Position numbers and translations under genes: made by a program
Shown: positions 9,450 through 19,235 of the stretch, in pieces
Layout: every line of letters begins with the position of its first letter
Numbering within the stretch: position 1 is the first letter of the stretch
Assembly: GCF_023278365.1 (NCBI RefSeq)
Contig: NZ_CP075338.1
Location: forward strand, 1,922,001 to 1,986,000
Length of the DNA stretch: 64,000 nucleotides
Source of the DNA: Epilithonimonas zeae
Lineage (GTDB): Bacteria; Bacteroidota; Bacteroidia; Flavobacteriales; Weeksellaceae
Direction of reading: 5' to 3'
Notes under the pieces: model-generated
What the model saw: only the letters and a program-made list of their open reading frames with translations
Told to the model about the DNA's origin: nothing
Database searches by the model: none

Positions 9450-9983
9450 ATGAATTATAAAATAATAATCAATAGTCTAATACTTGTTTTGCTGGCAGAT
9501 TTTGCCAGCGGACAAGTCTCTATGGGAGGTAAACAAAGTGTAGAAGGAACAGCCACAATTCTGGATTTTAATAGCCAAACTGGTAATATAAAAGGAATAA
9601 TCCTTCCGGCAGTGGATGATATTTCCAAAGCATTGTCTTCTGACCCTGTGAGTAATAATGGTACATTTTTATTCAATAAAAGCAATCAAAAAGTTCAGGT
9701 CTACGAGAACAACGTATGGAAAGATCTTTCGGATGCCGGAAGCAGTAGTAATCTTGTTATTAACACTTCTGATGAGAAAACTGGAGGTGTGGTTATAGGT
9801 GCTTCAAGCAGTCCTGCAAAAGGGGTTCTTATCCTGGAATCGTCGGATAAGGCAATGATCTTACCAAGAATATCAGAACCGCATAAAAATGTTAAAAGCC
9901 CTTATCCGGGAATGATGTGTTTTGATACGGTAAGCAGAACACTTGCAGTATTTGATGGTGCAAAATGGAATTATTGGAATTAA
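9450..9983 (+). CDS. Small secreted protein sharing the C-terminal module of its neighbour
   Basis: The 177-residue product has a signal peptide (MNYKIIINSLILVLLADFASG, cut after GQ). Two internal blocks are visible, each pairing an ILPA/ILPRI core with a later G-x-x-F/C-FN/FD segment: first IKGIILPAVDD with NNGTFLFNKSNQKVQVYENN, then KAMILPRISEP with YPGMMCFDTVSRTLAVFDG. The final segment ends in KWNYWN and matches the end of the preceding giant protein in pattern (GMxxxD, x-V-x-x-F-x-G-x-x-W). It starts 14 nt after the giant gene and is surely co-transcribed. Such GxxxYNT..NGxxW modules occur in many Bacteroidetes surface proteins. I infer that it is a partner or accessory subunit of the giant protein. 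Confidence 0.75.
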   Translation: MNYKIIINSLILVLLADFASGQVSMGGKQSVEGTATILDFNSQTGNIKGIILPAVDDISKALSSDPVSNNGTFLFNKSNQKVQVYENNVWKDLSDAGSSSNLVINTSDEKTGGVVIGASSSPAKGVLILESSDKAMILPRISEPHKNVKSPYPGMMCFDTVSRTLAVFDGAKWNYWN

Positions 9984-10023
9984 CAATCTCTGATTTATAA
10001 AAGAATCCTAACGAAGTGTTTTG

Positions 10024-10052
10024 CTTGCGGGATCTTTTCCTGCAAGTTTTTT
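10024..10052 (+). terminator. Terminator after the giant-gene operon
   Basis: A 9-bp stem (cttgcggga/ttcctgcaag with one G-U pair) with a 5-base loop is followed by TTTTTT. It lies 40 nt past the stop codon at 9983. Confidence 0.75.
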
Positions 10053-10262
10053 GGCCGGGCAGTTTTTTAAAAACTAGATTTTATCATTGTCTATTTTTTT
10101 CTGTCTGGCTTTTTTTTATCATTTGATAATATGTTTTAACATCTTATATCTTATCCAAGTCTGATTGACCATTAAAAAGCTTATATAATTAATCAGTAAT
10201 AATACATACTAAATTTATTTTTCTTGTCGGAATTGACCATAACAGGCCGGCAAGTTTATTCG

Positions 10263-10312
10263 CCGGGCAGTTTACATCACTAACTTTCTTCATACTGCTG
10301 CCCGGTTTTTTT
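10263..10312 (+). terminator. Long-loop CCGGGCAG hairpin with T-run
   Basis: CCGGGCAG (10263-10270) pairs perfectly with CTGCCCGG (10298-10305) across a 27-base loop, and seven T follow. It is a second possible terminator, or part of the repeated element in this region. Confidence 0.55.
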
Positions 10313-10461
10313 ATAGTGATATGAAATTGCAATACAAATACTTTATCTATGGATACACAAATACAAAAAATAGATGCTGTGGTAAAACATTATTTGCAGA
10401 AAATCATACAAATATTCTGAAACTCATATTAGCGAATTAAAAGGATACTGATATCATAAAT

Positions 10462-10490
10462 AAAAGCGTTTCATAAGTGAGACGCTTTTT
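10462..10490. terminator. Terminator of the M28 peptidase gene
   Basis: AAAAGCGT..TCA / TGA..ACGCTTTT forms an ~11-bp stem with one G-U pair and a short loop, with A and T runs on both sides. It lies 11 nt past the stop codon of the leftward peptidase gene. Confidence 0.7.
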
Positions 10491-10500
10491 ACTTGTACAA

Positions 10501-12069
10501 TTAATAATCTTTACTGCTTCTTTTCGGTTCTTTCACTTCGGGCCATTTGGTCACAGCACCTTTATCATCATTAGGCATCACGCGCTTTTCACGGCTTGTG
10601 AACTCTGGATCTTCTGACGCCATATAAGCTAAAGTCGCAGTCAGAATCACGTTATTTTTCAACTCATCGAAAATGATTTTGTCATACGTATCTTTGGTCG
10701 TGTGCCAAGTGTAACCGAAATACCCCCAATTAAGTGAACTCAACGAAAATCCTGGAACGCCCGCTGCTACGAAAGAAGCGTGGTCGGAACCACCTCCACC
10801 GGGAATTCCTGGAAAAGTACTTTTGATCTGGTCTTTTACTTTTTTAGGTGCTGCATCCAACCATCTCCCGATATAAGCATAAGAATCTTTGAAACCCTGT
10901 CCGCTGATGTCCACTACTCTTCCAGTTCCATTATCCTGATTGAAAACTGCCTGCACGCCTTTGATAATTTCCGGATTGTCGGCTACAAAACCTCTTGAAC
11001 CATTCAGTCCTTGTTCCTCGCTTCCCCAAAGTCCAACAACAATGGTACGCTTTGGATTGGGATAATATTTTTTAAGGATTCTCATCGTTTCCAGCATCGT
11101 CAAAGTTCCTGTTCCGTTATCTGTTGCCCCTTGAGCACCGTCCCAGGAATCAAGGTGAGCGGAAAGAATCACATATTCGTTTGGTTTTTCTGAACCTTTT
11201 ATCATTCCGATGGTGTTGAAAGATTTGGCTTCCGGAAGAACTTTGGATTGTGCATCCACTTTGATTCTCGGTTTTGCGCCTTTTTCTGCCATTCTGTAGA
11301 GCATTCCGTAATCTTCCAAATCGATATCGAACATTGGAATTGATTTCGTTTTCGCCCCGAAAATACGATTGGTACTATGGATTCCTGTCCAGTTGGAAAT
11401 GGCAATTCCTGCAGCTCCCGCTTTTTCAAAAGCTTCCGGTAATGTTGTGTTATCATATCCGATAGTCTTAATATAATCTGCGAAATCCTTTTTAGCCTGT
11501 TCTTTCTCGGCTTTCAGTTTTTCGTACAATTCCGGTGTTGCAAATTCTTTGATTTGTTCATCAGAACGACCGATTTTATGATATTGCGCCATCAAAACGA
11601 TTTTACCTTTCACCGACGGCAGCCATTTATCAAATTCGGTTTTGGAAGATACTTTCGGAAGAATCACCACTTCTGCTTCTACCGCTTTTTTGGTTGCCGG
11701 ACTCCACGCTAATTGGGTTGCAGATAATGTTTTAGTTCTTGGATAAACCAAATCTACGTGTGTTGTTCCGCGCTGCCAGCCTTTCCACGTTCCGAATTGC
11801 TGAAGATTAGCATCGATTCCCCAAGATTTCAATTTATCGGCTGTGTAATTGTTAGCGGCTAACATCTCTGGTGTCCCGACAAGACGCGGTCCGATGCCGT
11901 CTAGAAGTTCGTAAGCCATATCTTCCAATTGGGAATTGTTATTGACTTCATTCACAAAACTTTGAACGATTGGATTAAGTTTTTCTTCAGATTTAGTTTG
12001 AGCGTTGGTTAAGGTGATTTGAGCTGCAAAGAAAACTGCAGACATTGTTAAAAATGAGTTTCTCTTCAT
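10501..12069 (-). CDS. M28 family zinc metallopeptidase (secreted)
   Basis: The 522-residue protein has a signal peptide (FLTMSAVFFAAQITLTNAQ). The family's two-zinc ligands are visible in order: H305 (SAHLDSWD), D317 (GATDNG), E351/E352 (GSEEQG), D379 (NQDNG) and H456 (YTWHTTKD). Residues ~110-280 form the PA-type insert domain (AGAAGIAISNW). The protein resembles carboxypeptidase Q/aminopeptidase-type M28 enzymes and should release amino acids from peptides in the periplasm or outside the cell. It is a single-gene unit with its own terminator. The exact specificity cannot be read from sequence. Confidence 0.92.
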   Translation of the reverse strand: MKRNSFLTMSAVFFAAQITLTNAQTKSEEKLNPIVQSFVNEVNNNSQLEDMAYELLDGIGPRLVGTPEMLAANNYTADKLKSWGIDANLQQFGTWKGWQRGTTHVDLVYPRTKTLSATQLAWSPATKKAVEAEVVILPKVSSKTEFDKWLPSVKGKIVLMAQYHKIGRSDEQIKEFATPELYEKLKAEKEQAKKDFADYIKTIGYDNTTLPEAFEKAGAAGIAISNWTGIHSTNRIFGAKTKSIPMFDIDLEDYGMLYRMAEKGAKPRIKVDAQSKVLPEAKSFNTIGMIKGSEKPNEYVILSAHLDSWDGAQGATDNGTGTLTMLETMRILKKYYPNPKRTIVVGLWGSEEQGLNGSRGFVADNPEIIKGVQAVFNQDNGTGRVVDISGQGFKDSYAYIGRWLDAAPKKVKDQIKSTFPGIPGGGGSDHASFVAAGVPGFSLSSLNWGYFGYTWHTTKDTYDKIIFDELKNNVILTATLAYMASEDPEFTSREKRVMPNDDKGAVTKWPEVKEPKRSSKDY

Positions 12070-12191
12070 ATCTTTTATTTGATTCCGATAAAGATAGGAA
12101 TAAGGGATTTAAACGCAAAGATTAAATAACGAAACTATTACTAAAGCTCGGGATCCTTCGATTAAGTATTTTTAGTGTCTATCCTAAACGT

Positions 12192-12217
12192 TGTCGGGCT
12201 GAGCGGAGTCGAAGCCC
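12192..12217. repeat. Dispersed intergenic fragment GGGCTGAGCGGAGTCGAAGCCC
   Basis: The core gggct-gagcggagtcga-agccc is an inverted repeat (5-bp GGGCT/AGCCC arms). From general knowledge, near-identical GCTGAGCGGAGTCGAAGC phrases are scattered between genes in many Bacteroidetes; here it lies upstream of the M28 peptidase gene. A shorter related phrase (gcggagtcgaccgagcg) occurs at 16437. Confidence 0.55.
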
Positions 12218-12244
12218 CTGTTAATTGAACTTAATATAAAACAA

Positions 12245-12277
12245 AACCCTTTCAGAGTTTGAAACTCTGAAAGGGTT
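12245..12277. terminator. 15-bp perfect terminator hairpin
   Basis: AACCCTTTCAGAGTT pairs with AACTCTGAAAGGGTT over 15 bp with a 3-base loop. It lies about 22 nt downstream of the leftward SDR gene end and probably terminates it; no long T-run follows on that strand. Confidence 0.65.
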
Positions 12278-12299
12278 GAATATTAAGAATTATTTTATT

Positions 12300-13013
12300 T
12301 TAAGGATTCGTCGAGAAAATAGAACCATTAGCAATCAATGCGCGTCTGTTCATTTTCAGGATATCTCTTACCCATTCTGCAAAATCTTCTGGCTGAAGAA
12401 CCTTATCCGGATTACCGTCCGTCAAACCGCCATTGATGCTCATATCGGAAGCAATGGTACTCGGTGTCAGCGTAATTACACGAATATTCTGCTTTCTCCA
12501 CTCTGCCATCATCGACTGTGAAAGGGAAACGACAGCCGCTTTGGAAGCCGCATAAGCCGACATATTCGGTCCGCCTTTCAATCCTGCTGTGGAAGCAACA
12601 TTCACGATGTCACCTTGTCCTTTTTCTTTCAAAAACGGATAAACGGCTTTAGCTGTGTAATAAACGCCGAAAAGATTGGTTCTAATCACTTGTTCCCAAA
12701 CATCCGAAGCCATTTCCTCGATGCTTCCAAAGTCACCGATTCCTGCATTGTTGACCAAAATATCGATTCCGCCTAATTCGTTTGCTAAAGATTCGATTCC
12801 TGCTTTAACTTCTAATTCGTTATCAACACTGAAAACTGCGTAAGCTACTTTCACGCCGGTTTGTTTCAGTTCGTTAACTGCTATTTTGAGATAATTTTCG
12901 TTTCTTCCCGTGATACCAACGTTCACACCTTCGTTGGCAAGAATCTGAGCTACAGCTTTTCCAAGTCCTCTTCCACCTCCTGTGATAATGGCATTTTTAC
13001 CTTTAAGATTCAT
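12300..13013 (-). CDS. SDR family NAD(P)-dependent reductase (FabG-like)
   Basis: I choose the ATG at 13013 (MNLKGKNAIITGG); an in-frame extension to 13055 is unlike the family N-terminus. Motifs: cofactor loop TGGGRGLG near residue 9, NNAG near 88, catalytic Ser in the VASTAG segment, and YAASK (Y-x-x-x-K) near 155. The length of 237 residues fits 3-oxoacyl-ACP reductases and related classical SDRs. Neighbours do not fix a substrate; it stands alone between the M28 and GDPD genes. It could serve fatty-acid synthesis or unrelated ketone reduction. Confidence 0.85.
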   Translation of the reverse strand: MNLKGKNAIITGGGRGLGKAVAQILANEGVNVGITGRNENYLKIAVNELKQTGVKVAYAVFSVDNELEVKAGIESLANELGGIDILVNNAGIGDFGSIEEMASDVWEQVIRTNLFGVYYTAKAVYPFLKEKGQGDIVNVASTAGLKGGPNMSAYAASKAAVVSLSQSMMAEWRKQNIRVITLTPSTIASDMSINGGLTDGNPDKVLQPEDFAEWVRDILKMNRRALIANGSIFSTNP

Positions 13014-13364
13014 AATCTGATTTATAAAATTTGAAGGTGCAAATTTACCAAACACACGTTTAAAATCCGAATAAAGTCTTATGATTTAATACAAGTTTAT
13101 CATTGAGAAATTCGATTGAGTTTACAAGATACTTTTTTTGGAACACAAAGTGCACGAAGTTTTTTATACATTGTTGTTTGTTAAGTTCACAAAGCCGTAA
13201 AACTTAAAAAAGAAAAGCAAGACTTATATAAGCGTAAGCGCCTTTGTGAACTAAAATATCCAAAATATTATATATTCTTCGTGAGCTTTGTGTTCAAAAA
13301 TTCTCAGATAACAATTACATTAAATTATATATTTAATAAAATTTAACCTGACTATGCGACAAAA
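13014..13364. other. 351-nt gene-free stretch
   Basis: It is almost filled by the nested inverted repeat at 13141-13295. No protein or RNA gene is seen; the remaining bases are AT-rich. Confidence 0.6.
13141..13295. repeat. Nested inverted repeat of the ACAAAG family
   Basis: Outer arms gaacacaaagtgcacgaag (13141-13159) and the complement of 13277-13295 agree at 17 of 19 positions. Inner arms agttcacaaagccg (13184-13197) and the complement of 13239-13252 agree at 13 of 14. A related direct copy starts at 14134, and another inverted pair lies at 19122-19229. The shape suggests a miniature mobile or REP-like element. Confidence 0.7.
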
Positions 13365-14111
13365 TTATTTGCCTTTTAATTGGTCAGGAATGTTAGTCGT
13401 AATGAAATTGATTCCTTGATTTTTGAGTTCTTCGTAAATTTTGATATCATTCACAGTCCAGGAATTGGTAATCAAACCAAGCGAATTGGCTTCTGAAATC
13501 CAAGTCGGGTTTTTCTCAAAAACGCTGTAATGATAATCCAATCCGTCCAAACCTTCGGCTTTGATTTGCTGAGGAGAAAGATTTCCTTCAAGATACTGGA
13601 CTTTTGCAGACGGATTTTGTTTCTTGATTTCTTTACAAATATTAAGACTGAATGAGATATAATCACTTTGGCTGTCGAGTCCGAGGTCTTTTACGGTTTT
13701 CAGAACTTTGGTAACGATTTCGTTTTCACGCTCTTTGGATTTGGTTGGTTTTATTTCGATAATTAATTTTACGGAAGCATCTTTCTTTCCTTGCTTCAGA
13801 TAATCTTTCAGGGTTGGGAGTTTTTCTCCGTTGGATAATTTCAGTTTTCTCAAATCGGAAAAATCAGTTTCCGCGATTTCCATTTTTCCGTGATGCTCGT
13901 CGTGATTGATCACCAATTTCCCATCTTTGGTCATATGAATATCGAATTCGGTTCCATAAATTTTCAGTTTCTGAGCATTTTCTAAGGACTGAATCGAATT
14001 TTCCGAAGTTTTGGGCTGTGTATTCCAGAACCCACGATGGGCGATAATTTGAGTTTGGGCGTTGATAAACATAGTTGTGACAAGGGTTAAACTACAAAAT
14101 ACTTTCTTCAT
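13365..14111 (-). CDS. Glycerophosphodiester phosphodiesterase (secreted)
   Basis: I place the start at 14111 (MKKVFCSLTLV), which opens with a signal peptide ending INAQ; an upstream in-frame ATG at 14150 would bury it. Family motifs: IIAHRG at the mature N-terminus (catalytic His-Arg), ENSIQSL, then EFDIHMTKDGKLVINHDE holding the metal-binding Glu/Asp and second His, and a C-terminal TNSWTVND. The ~249-residue length fits bacterial GDPDs, which split glycerophosphodiesters into glycerol-3-phosphate and an alcohol. Export points to scavenging phosphate or glycerol outside the inner membrane. Confidence 0.92.
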   Translation of the reverse strand: MKKVFCSLTLVTTMFINAQTQIIAHRGFWNTQPKTSENSIQSLENAQKLKIYGTEFDIHMTKDGKLVINHDEHHGKMEIAETDFSDLRKLKLSNGEKLPTLKDYLKQGKKDASVKLIIEIKPTKSKERENEIVTKVLKTVKDLGLDSQSDYISFSLNICKEIKKQNPSAKVQYLEGNLSPQQIKAEGLDGLDYHYSVFEKNPTWISEANSLGLITNSWTVNDIKIYEELKNQGINFITTNIPDQLKGK

Positions 14112-14133
14112 TTTTCTGATATTAATAAATTTT

Positions 14134-14210
14134 GAACGCAAAGTCCACAAAGATTTTTTAATTACTAAACTTTTTTAAGGTTCGCAAAAGCGTAAAACTT
14201 AGCAAGACTC
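14134..14210. repeat. Second copy of the ACAAAG repeat family
   Basis: gaacgcaaagtccacaaag (14134-14152) and ttcgcaaaagcgtaaaactt (14181-14200), then agcaagact, align in order with 13141-13159 and 13186-13230 of the nested repeat. It lies between the GDPD start and the ligA start. Confidence 0.6.
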
Positions 14211-14308
14211 GCAGAATTCAAATCTATGTGGATTATTTTACAAGTAAGCAAATTACTCATTTTATTTTTAGTCGTTCTCCTTGTTTTGGTTATTTTTGCT
14301 TTAAATAA

Positions 14309-16321
<2,013 letters not shown>

Positions 16322-16386
16322 TTTGAGTTGGAGGGTTTGAGAGTACAAGCGTTTGAATTATGAGAAACGTTGATTGAATGTCGAAT

Positions 16387-16487
16387 CTCCTAGCCCTGAT
16401 TGCAGTGGAAATCCCGCAGTGAGGCGACGGAGCAAAGCGGAGTCGACCGAGCGAGGAATTGTAACGGAAAGCAGGTTCCCGGCTCCT
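16387..16487. repeat. Dispersed ~100-bp intergenic repeat, copy 1
   Basis: This copy carries tagccctgattgcagtggaa at its left end and gtaacggaaagcaggttccc at its right end, with a variable middle. The reverse complement of 60855-60964 has the same order of end blocks (agcccgacttgagcggaaat ... gattgggagcggaaggcgg). From memory, repeats with this pair of ends are common in Chryseobacterium and Flavobacterium intergenic DNA. It follows ligA. Confidence 0.6.
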
Positions 16488-16503
16488 AAAAATTAATTTT
16501 CTG

Positions 16504-16923
16504 ATGAGAAATGAAATTGAAAATAAACTGATGAAAAAGAATACCAAACCGACGAGTATGCGGATTTTGGTGTATGATTTTCTGGACTCTCAGGATGTGG
16601 CTTTGTCTTTGTCGGAGATTGAAAATCAGTTTGAAAATGCCGATAGAATCACGATTTACAGAACGCTGAAAACTTTCGAAGAAAAAGGAATCGTTCACAG
16701 TATCCAGGAAAATAGCACTACAAAATATCGGCTTTGCGAGGATGACTGCAACGAAAATACACACAGCGACAGACATCTGCATTTCTACTGCAAAATCTGT
16801 AAACAGACGACCTGCAAAGAGAATGTAACGTTTGCAGACCACCCGAATCTAGGTTTCCGAATAGATGAAGTTAGGTTTTTTGCGAAAGGGATTTGTGAAA
16901 ACTGTCTCGACGAAACTTTGTAA
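16504..16923 (+). CDS. Fur family transcriptional regulator
   Basis: This is a 139-residue winged-helix metalloregulator. The N-terminal DNA-binding part contains SLSEIENQF and DRITIYRTLKTFEEKGIVH, the latter a hallmark Fur recognition helix. The C-terminal part has the metal-site histidines (HSDRHLHFYC) and two CxxC pairs (CKIC and CENC), which bind a structural zinc. Whether it is Fur, Zur or PerR cannot be decided; no binding box is evident nearby. An internal in-frame start at 16531 is possible but the longer form fits. Confidence 0.88.
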   Translation: MRNEIENKLMKKNTKPTSMRILVYDFLDSQDVALSLSEIENQFENADRITIYRTLKTFEEKGIVHSIQENSTTKYRLCEDDCNENTHSDRHLHFYCKICKQTTCKENVTFADHPNLGFRIDEVRFFAKGICENCLDETL

Positions 16924-16968
16924 TAGTATTGCACTTTCCACAGCTTTAATTTTGCGGAAAAATCAGCT

Positions 16969-17565
16969 ATGGAATTATTGATCAAAATCTTTTTACCCAC
17001 TTATTTTATTCTATTTTTCGGGATTTCTTTTGTTGCGAAAACGATTATTGTTGCCAGAAGAATCAAGAAAAACCCTTTGGTTTTACCCCAGGACGAAAGT
17101 GCTTATGCGCTAGTTGGAAATTATTTCAAACTTTGTCTGGCTGGGATTTTCGTTTATGTTATTTTGTTTCCGTTTTTGTCGGAAAGTTCTTTTCTTTCTA
17201 TTGACTTTCTTGATGTCGAGTTCCTGAAATTCGTTGGATTGATATTCATGTTATTAGCTTTGATTTGGACGATTGTTGCTCAGAATCAAATGAAAGATTC
17301 CTGGAGAATCGGGATTGATAACAATATGAAAACTGAATTGGTAACTTCCGGATTATTTTCGATTTCCAGAAATCCTATTTTCTTTGGAATGGTTGTAAGT
17401 TTGGTCGGTCTTTTCTTTCTTACACCAAATGCGGTTTCTCTATTGTTTTTGATTCTGGGTTATGTATTGATTCAGGTTCAGATAAGACTGGAAGAGGAAT
17501 TTCTTTATAGACAACATGGGGAAAAGTATCTGGATTATTTGATTAGAACAAGAAGGTTGATATGA
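16969..17565 (+). CDS. Isoprenylcysteine methyltransferase-like membrane protein
   Basis: The 198-residue protein has four to five membrane segments. The C-terminal half carries the family pattern SRNPIFFGMVV followed by EEEFLYRQHGEKYLDYLIRT, which binds S-adenosylmethionine in ICMT/PEMT-type methyltransferases. Bacterial members act on unknown lipids or proteins. It follows the Fur-family gene by 45 nt and is followed 33 nt later by the MgtC gene, so the three may form one transcript. Confidence 0.82.
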   Translation: MELLIKIFLPTYFILFFGISFVAKTIIVARRIKKNPLVLPQDESAYALVGNYFKLCLAGIFVYVILFPFLSESSFLSIDFLDVEFLKFVGLIFMLLALIWTIVAQNQMKDSWRIGIDNNMKTELVTSGLFSISRNPIFFGMVVSLVGLFFLTPNAVSLLFLILGYVLIQVQIRLEEEFLYRQHGEKYLDYLIRTRRLI

Positions 17566-17598
17566 TAGATTTTTCTTAATTTTAATCAATATTTTTCT

Positions 17599-18243
17599 AT
17601 GGAATTTTTGGAAATGTTCGCCTTGCAAAATGACCTTTTATTAATAATCATCTCAGTTTTTATCGGTCTTATTATTGGCGCCGAAAGAGAATATCGTAAT
17701 AAATCTGCCGGTTTAAGGACTTTCATATTGGTAAGTTTTGGGTCTTGCTTATTTACCATTCTTTCTATCAAAATCGGAGTCGAGAATCCAGACAGACTAG
17801 CCGCCAATATTATTACAGGAATTGGTTTTCTTGGTGCTGGTGTTATTTTCAAAGACGATAATAAAATTGGAGGTATCACGACCGCCACAACGATCTGGGC
17901 AACCGCTTCTCTTGGAATGGCTATTGGTTCCGGTCACATTGCTCTAGCTCTTTTGGGAACGATTCTGGTTTTATTGATTCTCAGCTTGTTGACTTATCTC
18001 CAAGATTACATTGATAATCGTCATAAAATCAGGGAATACCGCATTGTAACAAGCTCCAAGGATGACTTCCAATATTGTGAAGCGATGTTTAAAAATCATC
18101 ATTTGAAATACCTCATCATCAAACAGCAATTTACTACAGGAAGCCTTGCCACCACTTGGAAGCTGACAGGGAAAAACACAAATCACGAAGCGCTTATTCA
18201 ACAATTGATGAATGATGATAAAATCAATGCTTATCAATTTTAA
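17599..18243 (+). CDS. MgtC/SapB family membrane protein
   Basis: The N-terminal ~135 residues hold four hydrophobic segments with the family signatures GAEREYRNKSAGLRTF and IGFLGAGVIFKDD, then GITTATTIWATASLGMAIG. The last ~75 residues are soluble (REYRIVTSSKDDFQYCEAMF), the usual C-terminal ACT-like extension. MgtC proteins help growth at low magnesium and within hosts by affecting ATP synthase and membrane potential in other bacteria. Its role here is inferred only from the family. Confidence 0.92.
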   Translation: MEFLEMFALQNDLLLIIISVFIGLIIGAEREYRNKSAGLRTFILVSFGSCLFTILSIKIGVENPDRLAANIITGIGFLGAGVIFKDDNKIGGITTATTIWATASLGMAIGSGHIALALLGTILVLLILSLLTYLQDYIDNRHKIREYRIVTSSKDDFQYCEAMFKNHHLKYLIIKQQFTTGSLATTWKLTGKNTNHEALIQQLMNDDKINAYQF

Positions 18244-18375
18244 TCTTTAGACAAAGCAAAACAATTCATAAAACCCGAATCACATTTGCCAAGCCATCAG
18301 ATTACGAAGCCATATTAAAAAAGGCATTCAGAATTCTCCAAACACCTTTTTACTTTAACTAATAAATATTATAAA

Positions 18376-19026
18376 TCAATTCTGATTTTTCCTCAGCCAT
18401 TCCAATCGTCGTTGGTCTGGTAAATGTTTGACAGAAAAATTTTCAAAAGTCGCTTTGAAACCGTTTCCGTCCGGACTTGCTGCCATAAAACCAACCTGAA
18501 CCGGTGTGTTGTCTTGCAGATAAGCATTTCGCATCATTACATATTCTTTGTCATCAAATGAATAAAAAATCTCAACGGCATCTAACCTTCTTACGGCTTT
18601 TATCCAGACAAATGGCGGCGTTTTCTCGAGAACAATCACACTCCAATCACTGGTTTTGTGAGTTACAACTGTACTCAGATTAAATTTTCCATCAACGAAT
18701 TCCACACCGGCTTTGATGTAATTTTGTTCATCAATTCTGAGCATTAGTCCCATTTGGTCAAATCGGGCTTTGTAATCTCCGGTGATTTTAACTTTCGTTT
18801 CGAATTCTCCACCGTAAGTCGAATAATAAAATGGCGCATCATCCACCGTAAAACCATAATGCGAAATTCTCCAATAATCGCTTTGCGGCGTGACGGTCAT
18901 TGTAAGTCTTTTGTCTTTGATTTCCCATTGTGAAGGCTCGTTGAACCAGGTCATTTTTTCCAAAGATTGTGCTTTTGTTTGGAAAAAAGCCAACATCAGA
19001 ATTGATGCTAATATAATTTTCTTCAT
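18376..19026 (-). CDS. Secreted DUF1349 domain protein (LamG-like lectin fold)
   Basis: The 216-residue product has a signal peptide (ILASILMLAFFQTKAQS). The mature part matches DUF1349: MTWFNEPSQWEI, DYWRISHYGF, then KITGDYKARFDQMGLMLRID and VGFMAASPDGNGFKATFENF. This is a concanavalin/LamG-like beta sandwich, in other organisms linked to carbohydrate binding. It carries no visible catalytic signature. It is a single gene on the minus strand. Confidence 0.85.
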   Translation of the reverse strand: MKKIILASILMLAFFQTKAQSLEKMTWFNEPSQWEIKDKRLTMTVTPQSDYWRISHYGFTVDDAPFYYSTYGGEFETKVKITGDYKARFDQMGLMLRIDEQNYIKAGVEFVDGKFNLSTVVTHKTSDWSVIVLEKTPPFVWIKAVRRLDAVEIFYSFDDKEYVMMRNAYLQDNTPVQVGFMAASPDGNGFKATFENFSVKHLPDQRRLEWLRKNQN

Positions 19027-19121
19027 TCTTAATATAATTTTAAACGCAAAGTTTCTTAGTTTGATTCAATGTTGTAACCGTCACAAAGACGTTTTACTCA
19101 TCAAAGTCAAGTAGTTACATT

Positions 19122-19229
19122 AAACCACAAAAGACATAAAAGAATTTCAGCTGGTTATTAGTTTGGATTATAAGAAAATATGAACTTTTAAATATTCCTG
19201 AACTTGTACTTTTATGCCTTTTGTGGTTT
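19122..19229. repeat. Inverted repeat of the ACAAAG family
   Basis: The 21-bp left arm (19122-19142, core aaaccacaaaagacat) and the complement of 19209-19229 differ at one position. An upstream fragment aacgcaaagtttcttag (from 19044) matches the start of the family at 14134. It fills the gap between DUF1349 and the acetyltransferase. Confidence 0.65.
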
Positions 19230-19235
19230 TTATTT

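Larger units (their letters stand above)
9984..10500. other. 517-nt convergent intergenic region with hairpin repeats
   Basis: No convincing gene. The stretch holds three terminator-like hairpins (listed separately) and three copies of a GCCGGGCAG/CTGCCCGG element (about 10054, 10262 and, inverted, 10298), plus a repeated TTGACCAT phrase (10165 and 10235). A 23-codon ATG frame at 10349-10420 is too short to support. Confidence 0.6.

Noticed and set aside
10349-10420. 23-codon ATG frame (MDTQIQKIDAVVKHYLQKII...)
   Set aside because: It is too short, and I see no ribosome site, family match or promoter to support it. It could be a remnant or chance.
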